From NCBI GenBank assembly GCA_028280195.1, contig JANQMH010000099.1:1-64000 (forward strand): a stretch of 64,000 bases of DNA. The letters are read 5' to 3'. Under the pieces are notes generated by a model, which saw nothing but the letters and a program-made list of their open reading frames with translations, did not search any database and had not been told where the DNA came from. The translations under genes and the position numbers were made by a program. Origin of the DNA: Exilibacterium sp. (lineage in GTDB: Bacteria > Pseudomonadota > Gammaproteobacteria > Pseudomonadales > Cellvibrionaceae). Each line of letters starts with the position of its first letter. Within the stretch, counting starts at the first letter, position 1. Shown here one piece after another: positions 1 through 9,378 of this stretch.

Positions 1-619
1 CGCCATGCAGGCAGCAGATCGATAAAGCTGCCGCGCTTCAGTTCCGCATCGACGAACCAGCGCGGCATCACGGCCATGCCCAGGCCCATCAGCGCGGCCT
101 CCTTGAGCGCAAAAATATTATTGGTCGTCATGCGCAGCGGCGGGCACAGCGCCACCGCCCGACTTCTGCTGCCGGTCAGTGGAATTAGGCCGCCTTCAAA
201 AGGCTCGAGCCCCACCAGGTCCAGCCGCTCGGCCTGCTTCGGTGTTTTTGGCGCGCCGTATTTATCGACAAAGGCCCGGGAGGCCACCAGCAGTCGCTCA
301 ACGGAACCGAGAGTACGTACCACCAGTGTATCGTCCGGCACCGGACCGACCTTGATCCAGCAATCGCAGCCCACCTCGGCAAAGCGGATGGGCTGATCGT
401 CGAGTTGCCAGTTAAGCGAGACCTGCGGATGCTGCAGCTGAAACCGCCAGGCGATTCTCGCCAGATGCAGCTGGCCGAGGGCAACCGGCGCCACCACCTT
501 GAGCCGGCCCTGGACAGGGTCTTCGCCCGACAGGTGCTTCTCCTCCAGCACCTCCCAGCTGTCGATTAACTGCCGGGCGTCGGCCAGCAGCTCGGCGCCG
601 GCCCCGGTCAGGGCCAGCG
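1..619 (-). pseudogene. LysR-family regulator, 5'-truncated and cut by the window edge
   Basis: Reading the minus strand from about 619 down to 1 gives an open frame that matches the linker and effector-binding domain of LysR regulators: an LTGAGAELLADAR segment (usually around residue 60 of the family), a GRLKVVAPVALGQ strand opening the ligand domain, and near the left edge ALMGLGMAVMPRWFV, the usual last third. The winged-helix DNA-binding domain that should precede the LTGAG segment is absent; the sequence upstream belongs to an oppositely oriented aldo/keto reductase fragment. The C-terminus lies outside the window. Without its HTH it cannot act as a normal repressor or activator, so I call it a pseudogene. 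Confidence 0.8.
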
Positions 620-940
620 ATGGACCTGATAGGCCTTTCCAATGTCGATCGCCAACAGCTGGATCGGGCTTTGTCCGTAGCGCCCATCGCCTCTGTTCAA
701 AACCGCTACAATCAGAGCGAACGCGCACAGGATGCTCTGGTGGACTACACCGCTGAAAAAGGCATCGCTTTTATCCCTTACGGGCCGCTCGGTGCCCACC
801 CGATGCAGCGGGGCGCCAGGCTTCCGGCACAGCAAGCACTGGCATGGCTGTTGCAAAGATCACCCAATATCATCGTCATCCCCGGCACCACCTCGATTCG
901 GCACCTGCGCGAAAATCTCAGTGCCTGGGAACGGGTATGA
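614..940 (+). pseudogene. Aldo/keto reductase, C-terminal fragment
   Basis: About 106 residues match the second half of aldo/keto reductases: an IGLSNV segment, then PIASVQNRYN (the strand that forms part of the NADPH site in the barrel), GIAFIPYGPL, and the C-terminal PGTTSIRHLRENL signature. The first half of the barrel, including the catalytic Asp-Tyr-Lys part, is missing; upstream the frame runs into the truncated LysR gene on the other strand. The family is usually about 280-330 residues. An ATG at 620 exists but would give a non-functional half barrel. Best read as a deletion remnant. Confidence 0.8.
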
Positions 941-973
941 CACTGATGGATATCGCAGAACTGCTGCCGGCTG

Positions 974-2503
974 CTATTCACGATAACAGTGATTGACCCC
1001 CGCCATCCTGCCACCGGAATCGGACATGTCTCCCTGCAGAGCGATACGAAAACCGGTAAATCCGACTATCAGGTTAATAAGCGGACTCAGTAAATTGAAG
1101 AAGCAAAAGGGAATAAACACCAGTGGATCGACACTGAACACCGATATCTGATAGGCGCCGCAGGTGTTCCAGGGTATCAATGGCGAGGTTACCGTACCGG
1201 AGTCTTCCAGGGTTCTGGAGAGATTTTCAGATGCCAGCCCCTGTTTCTTGTAGGCCGGACTCACCAGCCTGGCGGGAACGACAATGGCAAGAAAATGATC
1301 TGCCGCGGTAGCATTGGTAAAAACCGACGCGCCGGCGGTGCAGGCGGTCAAGCGGCCGGGCGTGGTGGCAGCACGCAGCAGATAATGCGTAATGCTGCGT
1401 AGCACACCGGCACCCTCCAAGGCGCCGCCGAAAATCATGGCGCTCAGGATCAGCCATATCGTCGGCAGCATGCCCGCCATGCCACCGGCGCGAAACATAC
1501 GCTGATAGTCGCTGTTTTCCACCGCCAGCGTAAAACCCATCGATAGCGCCTTAAGCGGCCCGATATAGCCGGCACTCAATCCCTGTGCAGCTCCGGTGAT
1601 CTCAACGAGTACATCGAATTGAAAGCCAATTGCGCTTATCCAACCGAGTAGCAGTGCAAGTACCAGGGCCGGCAGCGTCGGCATCCGTGCGACGATGAAG
1701 CCCACGGTGATCAATGGCACCAGCAGAAGTACCGGGTTTATGTTGTAAGTCTGCAGCAGCGCAGCTTGAACCTGGTCGAGTTGCCAAACGCTGCTGGCAG
1801 GGGTGGAGGTCAGGCCAAGCGCCAAAAAAGCCAGCGCCGCGAGCGCTATTGCCGGTAAGGTCGTGATACGCATATAGCGGATGTGGCGAAACAGGTCGGT
1901 GCCGGTCGCCGCCGCCGCCAGATTGGTCGTATCCGAAAAAGGCGACATCTTATCGCCGAAGTAAGCGCCGGAAATAATCGCCCCCAGGCTCGGTCCCGGC
2001 GGCAGTCCCATACCCTGGCTGACACCGAACAAAGCCAGCCCCACCGTGGCGGTGGTGGACCAGGAGCTGCCTACCGCCAGCGAGGTCGCACAGCACAGCA
2101 CCAGCGCCGTCACATAAAAGAAGCATGGCGATATGATATCCAGGCCGAAATATATCAGGGTCGGGACGATACCACCGATAAACCAGCTGGCGATCAGCGC
2201 CCCTATAATCAGGATAATGAGAATTGCAGGGATGGTCGAGGCGATGGCAGAGACAATGGCCGACTGCACCGCCGGCCAGTCGCGCCCATATACCCGGCCT
2301 ATCAGCGCGGTTAGCAGACCGGCGCCAATCAACACCAGTTGATTGGGTCCGTCCAGGCTGTCCATGCCCATGGACTGAAAATTGGCGGTCAGCAGCACCA
2401 CAACCGCAATAATGGGCAGCAGCGCCGCCAACAAGGGCAGCTCGGGTTCGCCGTCGCCTCGGTCCGCACTCGCGGCGGACTTGTCAGTGCTGCTCACAAT
2501 CAC
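974..2503 (-). CDS. nhaC: NhaC-family Na+/H+ antiporter
   Basis: A 509-residue inner-membrane protein with about eleven hydrophobic segments. Residues 145-150 (GSSWST) and the long conserved stretch at about 178-196, containing YFGDKMSPFSDTTNLA, are hallmark NhaC-superfamily motifs. The family exchanges Na+ for H+, and some members move organic anions, so the substrate here is open. The start is GTG at 2503 or GTG at 2497; either overlaps the end of the upstream lipoprotein gene by 14-20 bp, so the two are probably co-transcribed and translationally coupled. Coupling to the beta-propeller gene suggests a role in that locus rather than general pH homeostasis (inference). Confidence 0.85.
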   Translation of the reverse strand: MIVSSTDKSAASADRGDGEPELPLLAALLPIIAVVVLLTANFQSMGMDSLDGPNQLVLIGAGLLTALIGRVYGRDWPAVQSAIVSAIASTIPAILIILIIGALIASWFIGGIVPTLIYFGLDIISPCFFYVTALVLCCATSLAVGSSWSTTATVGLALFGVSQGMGLPPGPSLGAIISGAYFGDKMSPFSDTTNLAAAATGTDLFRHIRYMRITTLPAIALAALAFLALGLTSTPASSVWQLDQVQAALLQTYNINPVLLLVPLITVGFIVARMPTLPALVLALLLGWISAIGFQFDVLVEITGAAQGLSAGYIGPLKALSMGFTLAVENSDYQRMFRAGGMAGMLPTIWLILSAMIFGGALEGAGVLRSITHYLLRAATTPGRLTACTAGASVFTNATAADHFLAIVVPARLVSPAYKKQGLASENLSRTLEDSGTVTSPLIPWNTCGAYQISVFSVDPLVFIPFCFFNLLSPLINLIVGFTGFRIALQGDMSDSGGRMAGVNHCYRE

Positions 2504-5500
2504 CCGCCAACAGTTCGGCCGCGGCCTGCTGTTTCTGCCCCTGCCAGCGCGCCTGCAGATGCTGCAGGCGCCCAGCGTAACTGGCGGGCAGCGGCGGGTG
2601 CGACATCATCGCATAGTCGAGCAGCGTGCGCATATCGTAAATCAGCGACGCGCCGTAGTTGACCCGGTCGTTGCTGATCGTCAGGCGCGGGTCGGCAACA
2701 CTGTTTTGCCAGGCCTCAATAGCGGCAAGCTGCTGCGGCGCGCCTGCCGGTGTGCGTGCGAGAAGGCACGAACGCTGCTGCTCGACCGCCTGCCCCACGA
2801 CAATGATATCGCGCAGCGTGTCGACGATACCGTCTACCAGTCGGTCCTTAGCCATTGCGCCACGCTTTTCAGCCGCGGTGAAGCGCGGGTCGGGCGCCAC
2901 TCTCAGCGTCGCTGCATGGCGCTGGTTTTTGTACAGGAGTTCCACATCGTAGGTACCTATCGGCACCATGCGGCGCAGCTCCCTGCTGTCCCAGGCACGA
3001 GCGATACTCGGCAGCGGTTCGGACATCAGATCCCATGCAATGCGGTTGTGACCGGCTCTCACCGCCGTAGCAAAGTCCTCCCCCGGGTATCGGAACGAGC
3101 GCACGGTGCCGCCGCTGCCTCGCCCGGTGATCTGCAGGCGGAACGTATCCACCCGGGGATCGAAATCAGCCGGTAACACATAGTCAAGGATTGCCCCGGT
3201 GGGTATCTCATCGCCGTAATTGTAATAACTGTGCCCATAGCCCTCTGTGGTCGCAGCGCGATTCTGGTGATTGGTCGCCACCCGATAAGCCGCAGCCGGC
3301 GCCATCACACCCGCAGCGGGCCACTGACCCAGCGCCTGGCGGCGCAACGGTGATATATCATGGAGAATCCAGATGCCCCTGCCCTGGGTCGAAATGACTA
3401 CATCCGCGCCGGTAATTTTGATGTCGGTAACCGGTACCGCCGGCATATTCAACTGCAATGAGGCCCAGCCGGCACCACCGTCGGTGGAATAAAAGACGCC
3501 GGTTTCAGTGCCGGCAAACAACAGCTCCGGCACCTGAAGGTCTTCGCGAATCACCCGCGCCGGCCCGACTGCCGGCAGGCCACGGCTAATGCGCTTCCAG
3601 GTCGCGCCGTAGTCGTCGCTGCGAAACAAATGCGGCGAGTAATCGTTCCAGGGCATGGCATAGACGGCGATAAACCCCCGCGCAGGATTGTGGGGAGAGG
3701 CGGCAACGGTATTGATGGCACCTTCCGGCAAGATGCCGGCCGGCGTGCTCGTCCACCGGCGCCCGTGGTCGCGCGTAACCGATACCGCGCCATCATTACT
3801 GCCGGTCCAAATCACGCCCGGCGCCAGCGGCGACTCCGCAATGGATGCAATCGCACCGAAGTGATTGATGATTTCGTTGGTATAGGGGCCGCCGCCGGCG
3901 CCCTGACGTGCCCGTTCATCGAAACTCAAATCACCGCTGATCTCGCGCCAGCTGTCACCGCAATCGTCGGAGCGCAGCAGCACCTGTGCGCCGTGATAAA
4001 GCCGGCAGGGTCTGTGCCGGGAAGCCAGTACCGGGCTGTTGACAGCGAAGCGATAGTCGAGTGCGCGGGGCTCGATGCCCTCCGGAAAAGACAGTGGCTT
4101 ATGGATTATCGTCACGGCACCACGGGAACGATCGAAGCGTGTCAGTTCGCCCAGTTCCGTGGTGGCATAGATACGCATCGGGTTAAAGGGGTCCGGGCTG
4201 ATGTAACCGGTCTCGCCGCCACCGACTACGGTTGGATGTACCGTATCCGGTCCACCCCAGCTGGGTCGCGACGACAGTGAGATGGTCGAGTTATCCTGTT
4301 GGGCCGCATAGATGCGGTATGGGATCTGTCCATCTACCGCCACGCGGTAGAGCTGGGCGGTCGGCTGATTAAAGGTGCTGCTCCACGAGCGCCCGCCATC
4401 GAGGCTTATCGAGGCACCGGCATCGCTGCCGATAATCTGGTAATCGGTATTCTCCGGGTTGATCCAAATGGCGTGGAAGTCGTAACCAACCGCGGCCAGG
4501 CGCTCGAATTTCACCCCGCCGTCGGTGGAGATATAAGCGTTTTCCACCAGCGAATAAACCGTATTCGGGTCGCGCGGGTGGGCGATGATATGGGTGTAGT
4601 ACCACGGCCGCGTGCGAATATCCCCGCTGGTATTGCGCAACGTCCAGGTATCGCCGTAATCCCGCGACTCATAGACACCCCCGAGCTCGCGCTTCCCCTC
4701 CAGCAATGCCCAGACCTGGCCCGGCAAAACGCCGGCGACAATGCCCGTTTTACCCATGTCGCCGGCCGGCAGGCCATTCTCAATCCGCTCCCAGTTGCGC
4801 CCCCCGTCCATCGAGCGAAAATAACCCGACTGCGGCCCGCCGCTGCGCAGATACCAGGGTTCGTAGTCGTGATCCCAGACCGACGCGTACAGGATACGGG
4901 GGTCTTTGCGATCCGTCGTGATGTCAACCGCGCCGGCGGTCTCATCGAGTGACAGACTGCGCTGCCAGGTTTTTCCGCCGTCTCGGGTGACATAAACGCC
5001 GCGCTCCCTGGAAGGCCCCCACGGCGAGCCCTGTGCGGCCACCCAAACCAGATCCGGGTCCCGCGGATGGATGTGGATGGCCCCAATCTGGCCGGGCCCG
5101 CTCAAACCGACTTTTCTGAATGTCTCGCCGCCGTCGTCACTGCGGTAAACCCCGTCTCCGTAGGTACTGGTGTAAAGCCGGTAGGGAGACTCGCCGAGAC
5201 CGACATACATGATGCTGGCATCGGAGGCGCTGACGGCAATGGCGCCGATCGAGCCGCTGGCGAAGGTGTCGACACCGATCTGGCGCCAGTCACTGCCGGC
5301 GTTATCGGTCTTCCACAGACCACCGCCGGTCGCCCCGAGAAAGAACGTACCCGGACGCGAGGCAATACCTGCCACAGCCGTGGTTCGGCCCCCCCGGTAA
5401 GGGCCCTGTTCGCGCCATCTCAATGCCAAATCCGTCTCCACAGTAGCGACCAGGGCGCGGTCGGGGAGCTTTTGCTTCTGCACGCAACCCGCGATCACAG

Positions 5501-5549
5501 CCATCGTCACAGCCAGAAAGGCAATCGATACATACCCGAGATCTCTCAT
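2484..5549 (-). CDS. Large BNR/VPS10-like beta-propeller lipoprotein
   Basis: A 1021-residue exported protein. The N-terminus is a lipoprotein signal with lipobox VIAGC (Cys22). Repeated Asp-box (BNR) motifs of the S-x-D-x-G-x-x-W type occur throughout residues 130-700, for example RSDDGGETF, RSMDGGRNW, SLDGGRSW, RSDDYGATW and STDGGAGW, so the protein should form one or two six- or seven-bladed propellers like sortilin/VPS10 and bacterial 'glycosyl hydrolase' propellers. The last 300 residues are a separate domain without a motif I recognise. No sialidase catalytic set can be assigned, so enzymatic activity is not claimed. ATG at 5549 has an AAGGTG ribosome site. It is divergent from the PLP operon and overlaps nhaC. 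Confidence 0.8.
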   Translation of the reverse strand: MRDLGYVSIAFLAVTMAVIAGCVQKQKLPDRALVATVETDLALRWREQGPYRGGRTTAVAGIASRPGTFFLGATGGGLWKTDNAGSDWRQIGVDTFASGSIGAIAVSASDASIMYVGLGESPYRLYTSTYGDGVYRSDDGGETFRKVGLSGPGQIGAIHIHPRDPDLVWVAAQGSPWGPSRERGVYVTRDGGKTWQRSLSLDETAGAVDITTDRKDPRILYASVWDHDYEPWYLRSGGPQSGYFRSMDGGRNWERIENGLPAGDMGKTGIVAGVLPGQVWALLEGKRELGGVYESRDYGDTWTLRNTSGDIRTRPWYYTHIIAHPRDPNTVYSLVENAYISTDGGVKFERLAAVGYDFHAIWINPENTDYQIIGSDAGASISLDGGRSWSSTFNQPTAQLYRVAVDGQIPYRIYAAQQDNSTISLSSRPSWGGPDTVHPTVVGGGETGYISPDPFNPMRIYATTELGELTRFDRSRGAVTIIHKPLSFPEGIEPRALDYRFAVNSPVLASRHRPCRLYHGAQVLLRSDDCGDSWREISGDLSFDERARQGAGGGPYTNEIINHFGAIASIAESPLAPGVIWTGSNDGAVSVTRDHGRRWTSTPAGILPEGAINTVAASPHNPARGFIAVYAMPWNDYSPHLFRSDDYGATWKRISRGLPAVGPARVIREDLQVPELLFAGTETGVFYSTDGGAGWASLQLNMPAVPVTDIKITGADVVISTQGRGIWILHDISPLRRQALGQWPAAGVMAPAAAYRVATNHQNRAATTEGYGHSYYNYGDEIPTGAILDYVLPADFDPRVDTFRLQITGRGSGGTVRSFRYPGEDFATAVRAGHNRIAWDLMSEPLPSIARAWDSRELRRMVPIGTYDVELLYKNQRHAATLRVAPDPRFTAAEKRGAMAKDRLVDGIVDTLRDIIVVGQAVEQQRSCLLARTPAGAPQQLAAIEAWQNSVADPRLTISNDRVNYGASLIYDMRTLLDYAMMSHPPLPASYAGRLQHLQARWQGQKQQAAAELLAGDCEQH

Positions 5550-5791
5550 TGCAAGCGCACCTTTACCAAAGCTAAGGGGATAACCGAACCAGTCCTATAA
5601 TATCGCATTGCCGGAAAAAAGATTTCGCTGTATCCACACCTGATTTCAAAAGTTTCTATTAATGATGACAGCTAACATATCCACATTGTGGCGCATTGCA
5701 TTGATAGCAACCGGGGAAGGGACCAATCGGCAGTTTATCAGCCGCAACCCGCCGATGAAGTGGCAGCGATTAAAGAAAATGGGGCAACAGT

Positions 5792-7267
5792 ATGAAACAG
5801 CATCGCTTTCAGTTTTACCAGCAACTGTTTGACAGACTCGCGGATATCAAGGCCGAAGCGGCAGCCTATGGAGAGAAGATCGGCATAGCGGCCCAGTCCG
5901 ACAAGATCGGCCTCTATCCGGGCGCTTCTGCCTGCCCCGGGCACCTGCCGAGTTTTGTACTCGACCCGATCATCGCCTCGAATCGGGGTGATCGCATTCA
6001 ACCGATGCAGGACATACAGGAAGAGCTGCGGTCGTTGATAAAGGATCTGTTCGGCGACGAATACGACGGTGTCGCTCTGAATACCTGCGAGACAGCGCTG
6101 CGCGTGGTTCACGAGGTGCTGTTTGCGCCGCCGACCCTGCGCAAGGGCGATGCCTACCGGGCACGCTTCGTCACGCCGCTGAATGAAGACTATGAATATC
6201 TCTCGACTTACGGGCGACCCTTTCCCCCCAGATACAAAGGCCTGTGCGCCGATCGTTCGGTTTCCGCGGGAGAGTTTGGTGTAGAAGCGAAAGCGATGAC
6301 CAATCTCGATGCCCTGCTGGTGCGCTTTGCCGGCGCCAAGTATGAAATCCACGGCATCAAGCCCAATATCGTGCCGATGCTCGAAAGCATCGACGTCGAA
6401 AAAAGCGCGAAAAAAATAGCGCGCATCGCCGAGCGCAACAGCGCCTATCTGTCGGGTTTCTCCAGTATCGGCTACGATACGCCCGGTTACGGGCACCAGC
6501 AGAAAAACGCCGCCGGCGCGCCGCTGATGCTGGAGCACACCAGCCGCATTGCCCACGATCACGACCTGCCGCACTTTGTCGACTGCGGCGGCGGCCTGCC
6601 GGTGGTCGGTTACGGCCCCGGAGACGTCGGCGCCGACCTGATGTCGTGGAGCATGGACAAAGCGGGACGGGCGCCGATCTGCGGGCTGCTGGTCGGCAAA
6701 GAGGAAGACATGCTTGCTATACGCAAGGCGCTGGGGGTGGCGGGCCAGCGCTTCGGCGGCCAGGTCTCCCACGGCAAGGCGCTCTATGCTCACGCCGATC
6801 CGGGCCGCGACGCCGTTATCGGCCTGATAGCCTATCTGCGTGTACTACAGCAATCGCCTCACTATGTACTCGACCCCATCGACCAGTTTCACGCCATCCT
6901 GCTCGAGGCGTTTGAGGAATTTGCATTCAGAGATTATCTGCCGGCATTCAGAATTACCAAGAGCTATGCCTGGGGCGGAACGGAAATAAATTATGAAAAC
7001 ACCTGGAAAGACCTGCCCGCCGGGGCCTTTGGCATTCCGATTTCGACACTGGACGATTTCTTCTCCGACACCAACCCGATCTTCCTCGCCTCGATGGCCA
7101 TGGGCGTCTCTCCGGCAACCGTGTACTCCGGCAATATGTTCGTCACACCGGGGCTGGGGACACTGGACTCAGACGGGCAGCTGATCAAGAGCCGCGCGGA
7201 GATCGCGGCCAGAGCCCTGGTAAAATCCATAGAAATCGTCTGCCGGCACGCCGGCGTCGGAGCTTGA
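5792..7267 (+). CDS. Fold-type I PLP-dependent enzyme, SelA/SepSecS-like
   Basis: 491 residues. The segment DCGGG at 264-268, followed 26 residues later by SMDKAGRAP with Lys290, fits the Asp that holds the pyridine nitrogen and the Schiff-base Lys of fold-type I PLP enzymes; the S-x-D-K-x-G-x-P pattern resembles selenocysteine synthase and related lyases. VALNTCETALR at about 94-104 fits the phosphate-binding loop region. Specific reaction unknown: lyase, beta-eliminase or decarboxylase are all possible. It is the first gene of a compact operon: the next start follows 3 bases after its stop. No selD, selB or tRNA-Sec is visible, so a selenium role is not supported. Confidence 0.7.
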   Translation: MKQHRFQFYQQLFDRLADIKAEAAAYGEKIGIAAQSDKIGLYPGASACPGHLPSFVLDPIIASNRGDRIQPMQDIQEELRSLIKDLFGDEYDGVALNTCETALRVVHEVLFAPPTLRKGDAYRARFVTPLNEDYEYLSTYGRPFPPRYKGLCADRSVSAGEFGVEAKAMTNLDALLVRFAGAKYEIHGIKPNIVPMLESIDVEKSAKKIARIAERNSAYLSGFSSIGYDTPGYGHQQKNAAGAPLMLEHTSRIAHDHDLPHFVDCGGGLPVVGYGPGDVGADLMSWSMDKAGRAPICGLLVGKEEDMLAIRKALGVAGQRFGGQVSHGKALYAHADPGRDAVIGLIAYLRVLQQSPHYVLDPIDQFHAILLEAFEEFAFRDYLPAFRITKSYAWGGTEINYENTWKDLPAGAFGIPISTLDDFFSDTNPIFLASMAMGVSPATVYSGNMFVTPGLGTLDSDGQLIKSRAEIAARALVKSIEIVCRHAGVGA

Positions 7268-7270
7268 CAA

Positions 7271-8221
7271 ATGACCCACGTCATATCCTGGCAACAGATC
7301 AGAGCCGCGCTGCCACACATCGATGCAGTCGCGGAGATGGAGCAGGCCTTTGACAGTTATTCCCGGGGCCTGGCCGTGGTCCCGCCCGTTGGCGAACTGC
7401 TGTTCGACGCACCGCCCGGCGATGCGCATATAAAGTATGGATATGTGCAGGGCGACGATGTGTTCGTCATCAAAGTCGCTACCGGATTCTACCACAACCC
7501 CGAGCGTGATCTGCCGCCGACCTCAGGCCTGATACTGGTTTTCTGCAAGCATACCGGGCAGCTAAAGTGTGTGCTTTTGGACGAGGGCCATTTAACCAAT
7601 GTGCGCACCGCAGCTGCGGGCGCGGTGGCCGCAAAGGTGCTGGCTCCCCCCGTTGTGAACACCATCGGTGTGATCGGCACCGGGCAACAGGCGCGCCTGC
7701 AGATCGAGTATCTTTTGCCACTGTTCACCAGCCGGCAGATTTATCTGTGGGGGCGCCGCCGCGAGGCGACCGAGAGCTGCGCCAACGATCTTCGAGCCAT
7801 GGGTTGCCAGGTGGAGATTTGCACAACACCGGGACAAGCCAGCCGCGCCGCGCAATTGGTAGTGACCACCACAGCCGCCGCCGAGGCACTGCTGGACCTC
7901 GGCGATATCAATCCCGGCACCCATATCACAGCCATGGGCTCGGACACCGAAAGCAAACGCGAGTTGAGTACCGAGCTTGTCGCCGCAGCCGACCTGGTGG
8001 TTGCCGACAGTCGCTGCCAATGCCTGCAGCGCGGCGAGATACACCACGCCGTGAAAGCCGGGTCTCTGGACGCCGGCAGGATCATCGAACTTGGCGACAT
8101 CACAGGCGGGCGACTGCCGGGGCGTAAATCGGCGCAAAGCATTACTATCGCCGATCTCACCGGCGTTGCCGTTCAGGATATCGCCATCGCCAAAGCGATT
8201 CTCAACCAGATAAAAACATAG
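7271..8221 (+). CDS. Ornithine cyclodeaminase / mu-crystallin family protein
   Basis: 316 residues. GVIGTGQQARLQ at about 133-144 is the Rossmann dinucleotide loop. Lys68 (VIKVATGF) and Arg112 (NVRTAAAGA) sit where the substrate carboxylate is bound, and Asp225 in GSDTESKREL aligns with the catalytic Asp of ornithine cyclodeaminase. Family members make proline from ornithine, reduce ketimines, or oxidise amino acids and conjugates (as SbnB does for N-(1-amino-1-carboxyl-2-ethyl)-glutamate), so the substrate cannot be read from sequence. It sits between two PLP enzymes with 3-4 bp gaps, which implies all three act on the same amino acid or imine. Confidence 0.85.
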   Translation: MTHVISWQQIRAALPHIDAVAEMEQAFDSYSRGLAVVPPVGELLFDAPPGDAHIKYGYVQGDDVFVIKVATGFYHNPERDLPPTSGLILVFCKHTGQLKCVLLDEGHLTNVRTAAAGAVAAKVLAPPVVNTIGVIGTGQQARLQIEYLLPLFTSRQIYLWGRRREATESCANDLRAMGCQVEICTTPGQASRAAQLVVTTTAAAEALLDLGDINPGTHITAMGSDTESKRELSTELVAAADLVVADSRCQCLQRGEIHHAVKAGSLDAGRIIELGDITGGRLPGRKSAQSITIADLTGVAVQDIAIAKAILNQIKT

Positions 8222-8225
8222 ATTC

Positions 8226-9338
8226 ATGGACATACAGACATTCCTGCTCGAGCGCAACCAATCAGCGTTTGAAAATGAAGTAGAAATCAACCTGACCGAA
8301 AGCGGCGTCCACCCGCTGGCGATCAATGACTTATTCACGCCGACCGAGGTCGATGCCCTGCTATCCCTGCCGATCGGTTACGGCCATACCGAAGGTACCC
8401 CACAGCTGCGCAGTGCCATCGCCTCCTGGTATCCCGGCGCGGACGCTGAAAATGTGCTGGTAACTACCGGTGGTTCTGAAGCAAACTTCCTGATAGCCTG
8501 GGCACTGCTGGACGCCCGCGCCGACATGGGTCTGATGGTGCCCAATTTCATGCAGCTGGACGGCATTGGCAAAGCGTTTGCGAACCGTGTTCACCCGATC
8601 AGACTGCAGCCGGAACGCGACTGGCGCATTGATTTCGATAAACTCGAATCACGCCTGAAGCAGGGGTTAAAGCTGGTCTCGATCGTCAACCCCCACAATC
8701 CTACCGGCACGATCATGCGTGCTGACGACATGCGGCGGCTGGTAGCACTGGTGGAGCAATACGATACCTATTTACTGGTCGACGAAATATACCGGGGAGC
8801 GGAGCTGGAAGGCCATGCCGAAACGCCGAGTTTCTGGGGTATGTCGGAGCGGGTTATGGTCACATCCAGCACTTCGAAGTCCGTCGCTCACGCCGGCCTG
8901 CGCATTGGCTGGATGGTAGCGCCGCCGGCGATTGTTCGACAGTGCATGAGGCGCCAGGACTACACTACCATCGGTACCTCACCGCTCAGCCAGTATATCG
9001 CCTGCAGGCTGCTGCAGCCGCAGAAGCGTGCCGAGATCCTTGCCAGAACCCGCAGTATTCTCACCGCAAACTTCCATCTTGCCGAAACATGGATCACGGC
9101 AAAAGACCGCGGACTGGACTTTATCCGGCCACAGGCCGGCGGTATGATTTTTGTCAAATACCGCCATGCGCTCAACTCCAGCGAACTCTCCAGGCGTTTG
9201 CGGGGCTCTCAAAGCGTCTTTATCGTCGCCGGAGACTGGTTTGGCATGGACGGCTATCTGCGCATTGGCATTGGCGGAGAGAAGGAAAAACTCCGCCAGG
9301 GGCTGTCCAGACTCGGGCAGTTCCTCGATCAGTTATAG
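8226..9338 (+). CDS. Class I/II PLP aminotransferase-fold enzyme
   Basis: 370 residues with all class I/II landmarks: NPHNPTG at 155-161, Asp186 in LVDEIYR, Schiff-base Lys218 in TSSTSKSVAHAGLR, and Arg226 just after. The N-terminus (FLLERNQSAFENE followed by NLTESGVHPL) recalls the small group that includes VioD/capreomycidine synthase and the arginine oxidase MppP, enzymes that act on arginine derivatives; this resemblance is from memory and only suggestive. ATG at 8226 lies 4 bp past the upstream stop. Last gene of the three-gene operon; the downstream gene is convergent, ending 40 bp away. Confidence 0.85.
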   Translation: MDIQTFLLERNQSAFENEVEINLTESGVHPLAINDLFTPTEVDALLSLPIGYGHTEGTPQLRSAIASWYPGADAENVLVTTGGSEANFLIAWALLDARADMGLMVPNFMQLDGIGKAFANRVHPIRLQPERDWRIDFDKLESRLKQGLKLVSIVNPHNPTGTIMRADDMRRLVALVEQYDTYLLVDEIYRGAELEGHAETPSFWGMSERVMVTSSTSKSVAHAGLRIGWMVAPPAIVRQCMRRQDYTTIGTSPLSQYIACRLLQPQKRAEILARTRSILTANFHLAETWITAKDRGLDFIRPQAGGMIFVKYRHALNSSELSRRLRGSQSVFIVAGDWFGMDGYLRIGIGGEKEKLRQGLSRLGQFLDQL

Positions 9339-9378
9339 CGCTGCCATGCCGCCGTCGACGCCGTAAAAGAACAATCGC

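Noticed and set aside
5792-7267. Selenocysteine synthase (SelA) assignment
   Set aside because: Only the PLP-Lys motif style is shared; no selB, selD or tRNA-Sec is visible and the neighbours are amino-acid enzymes.
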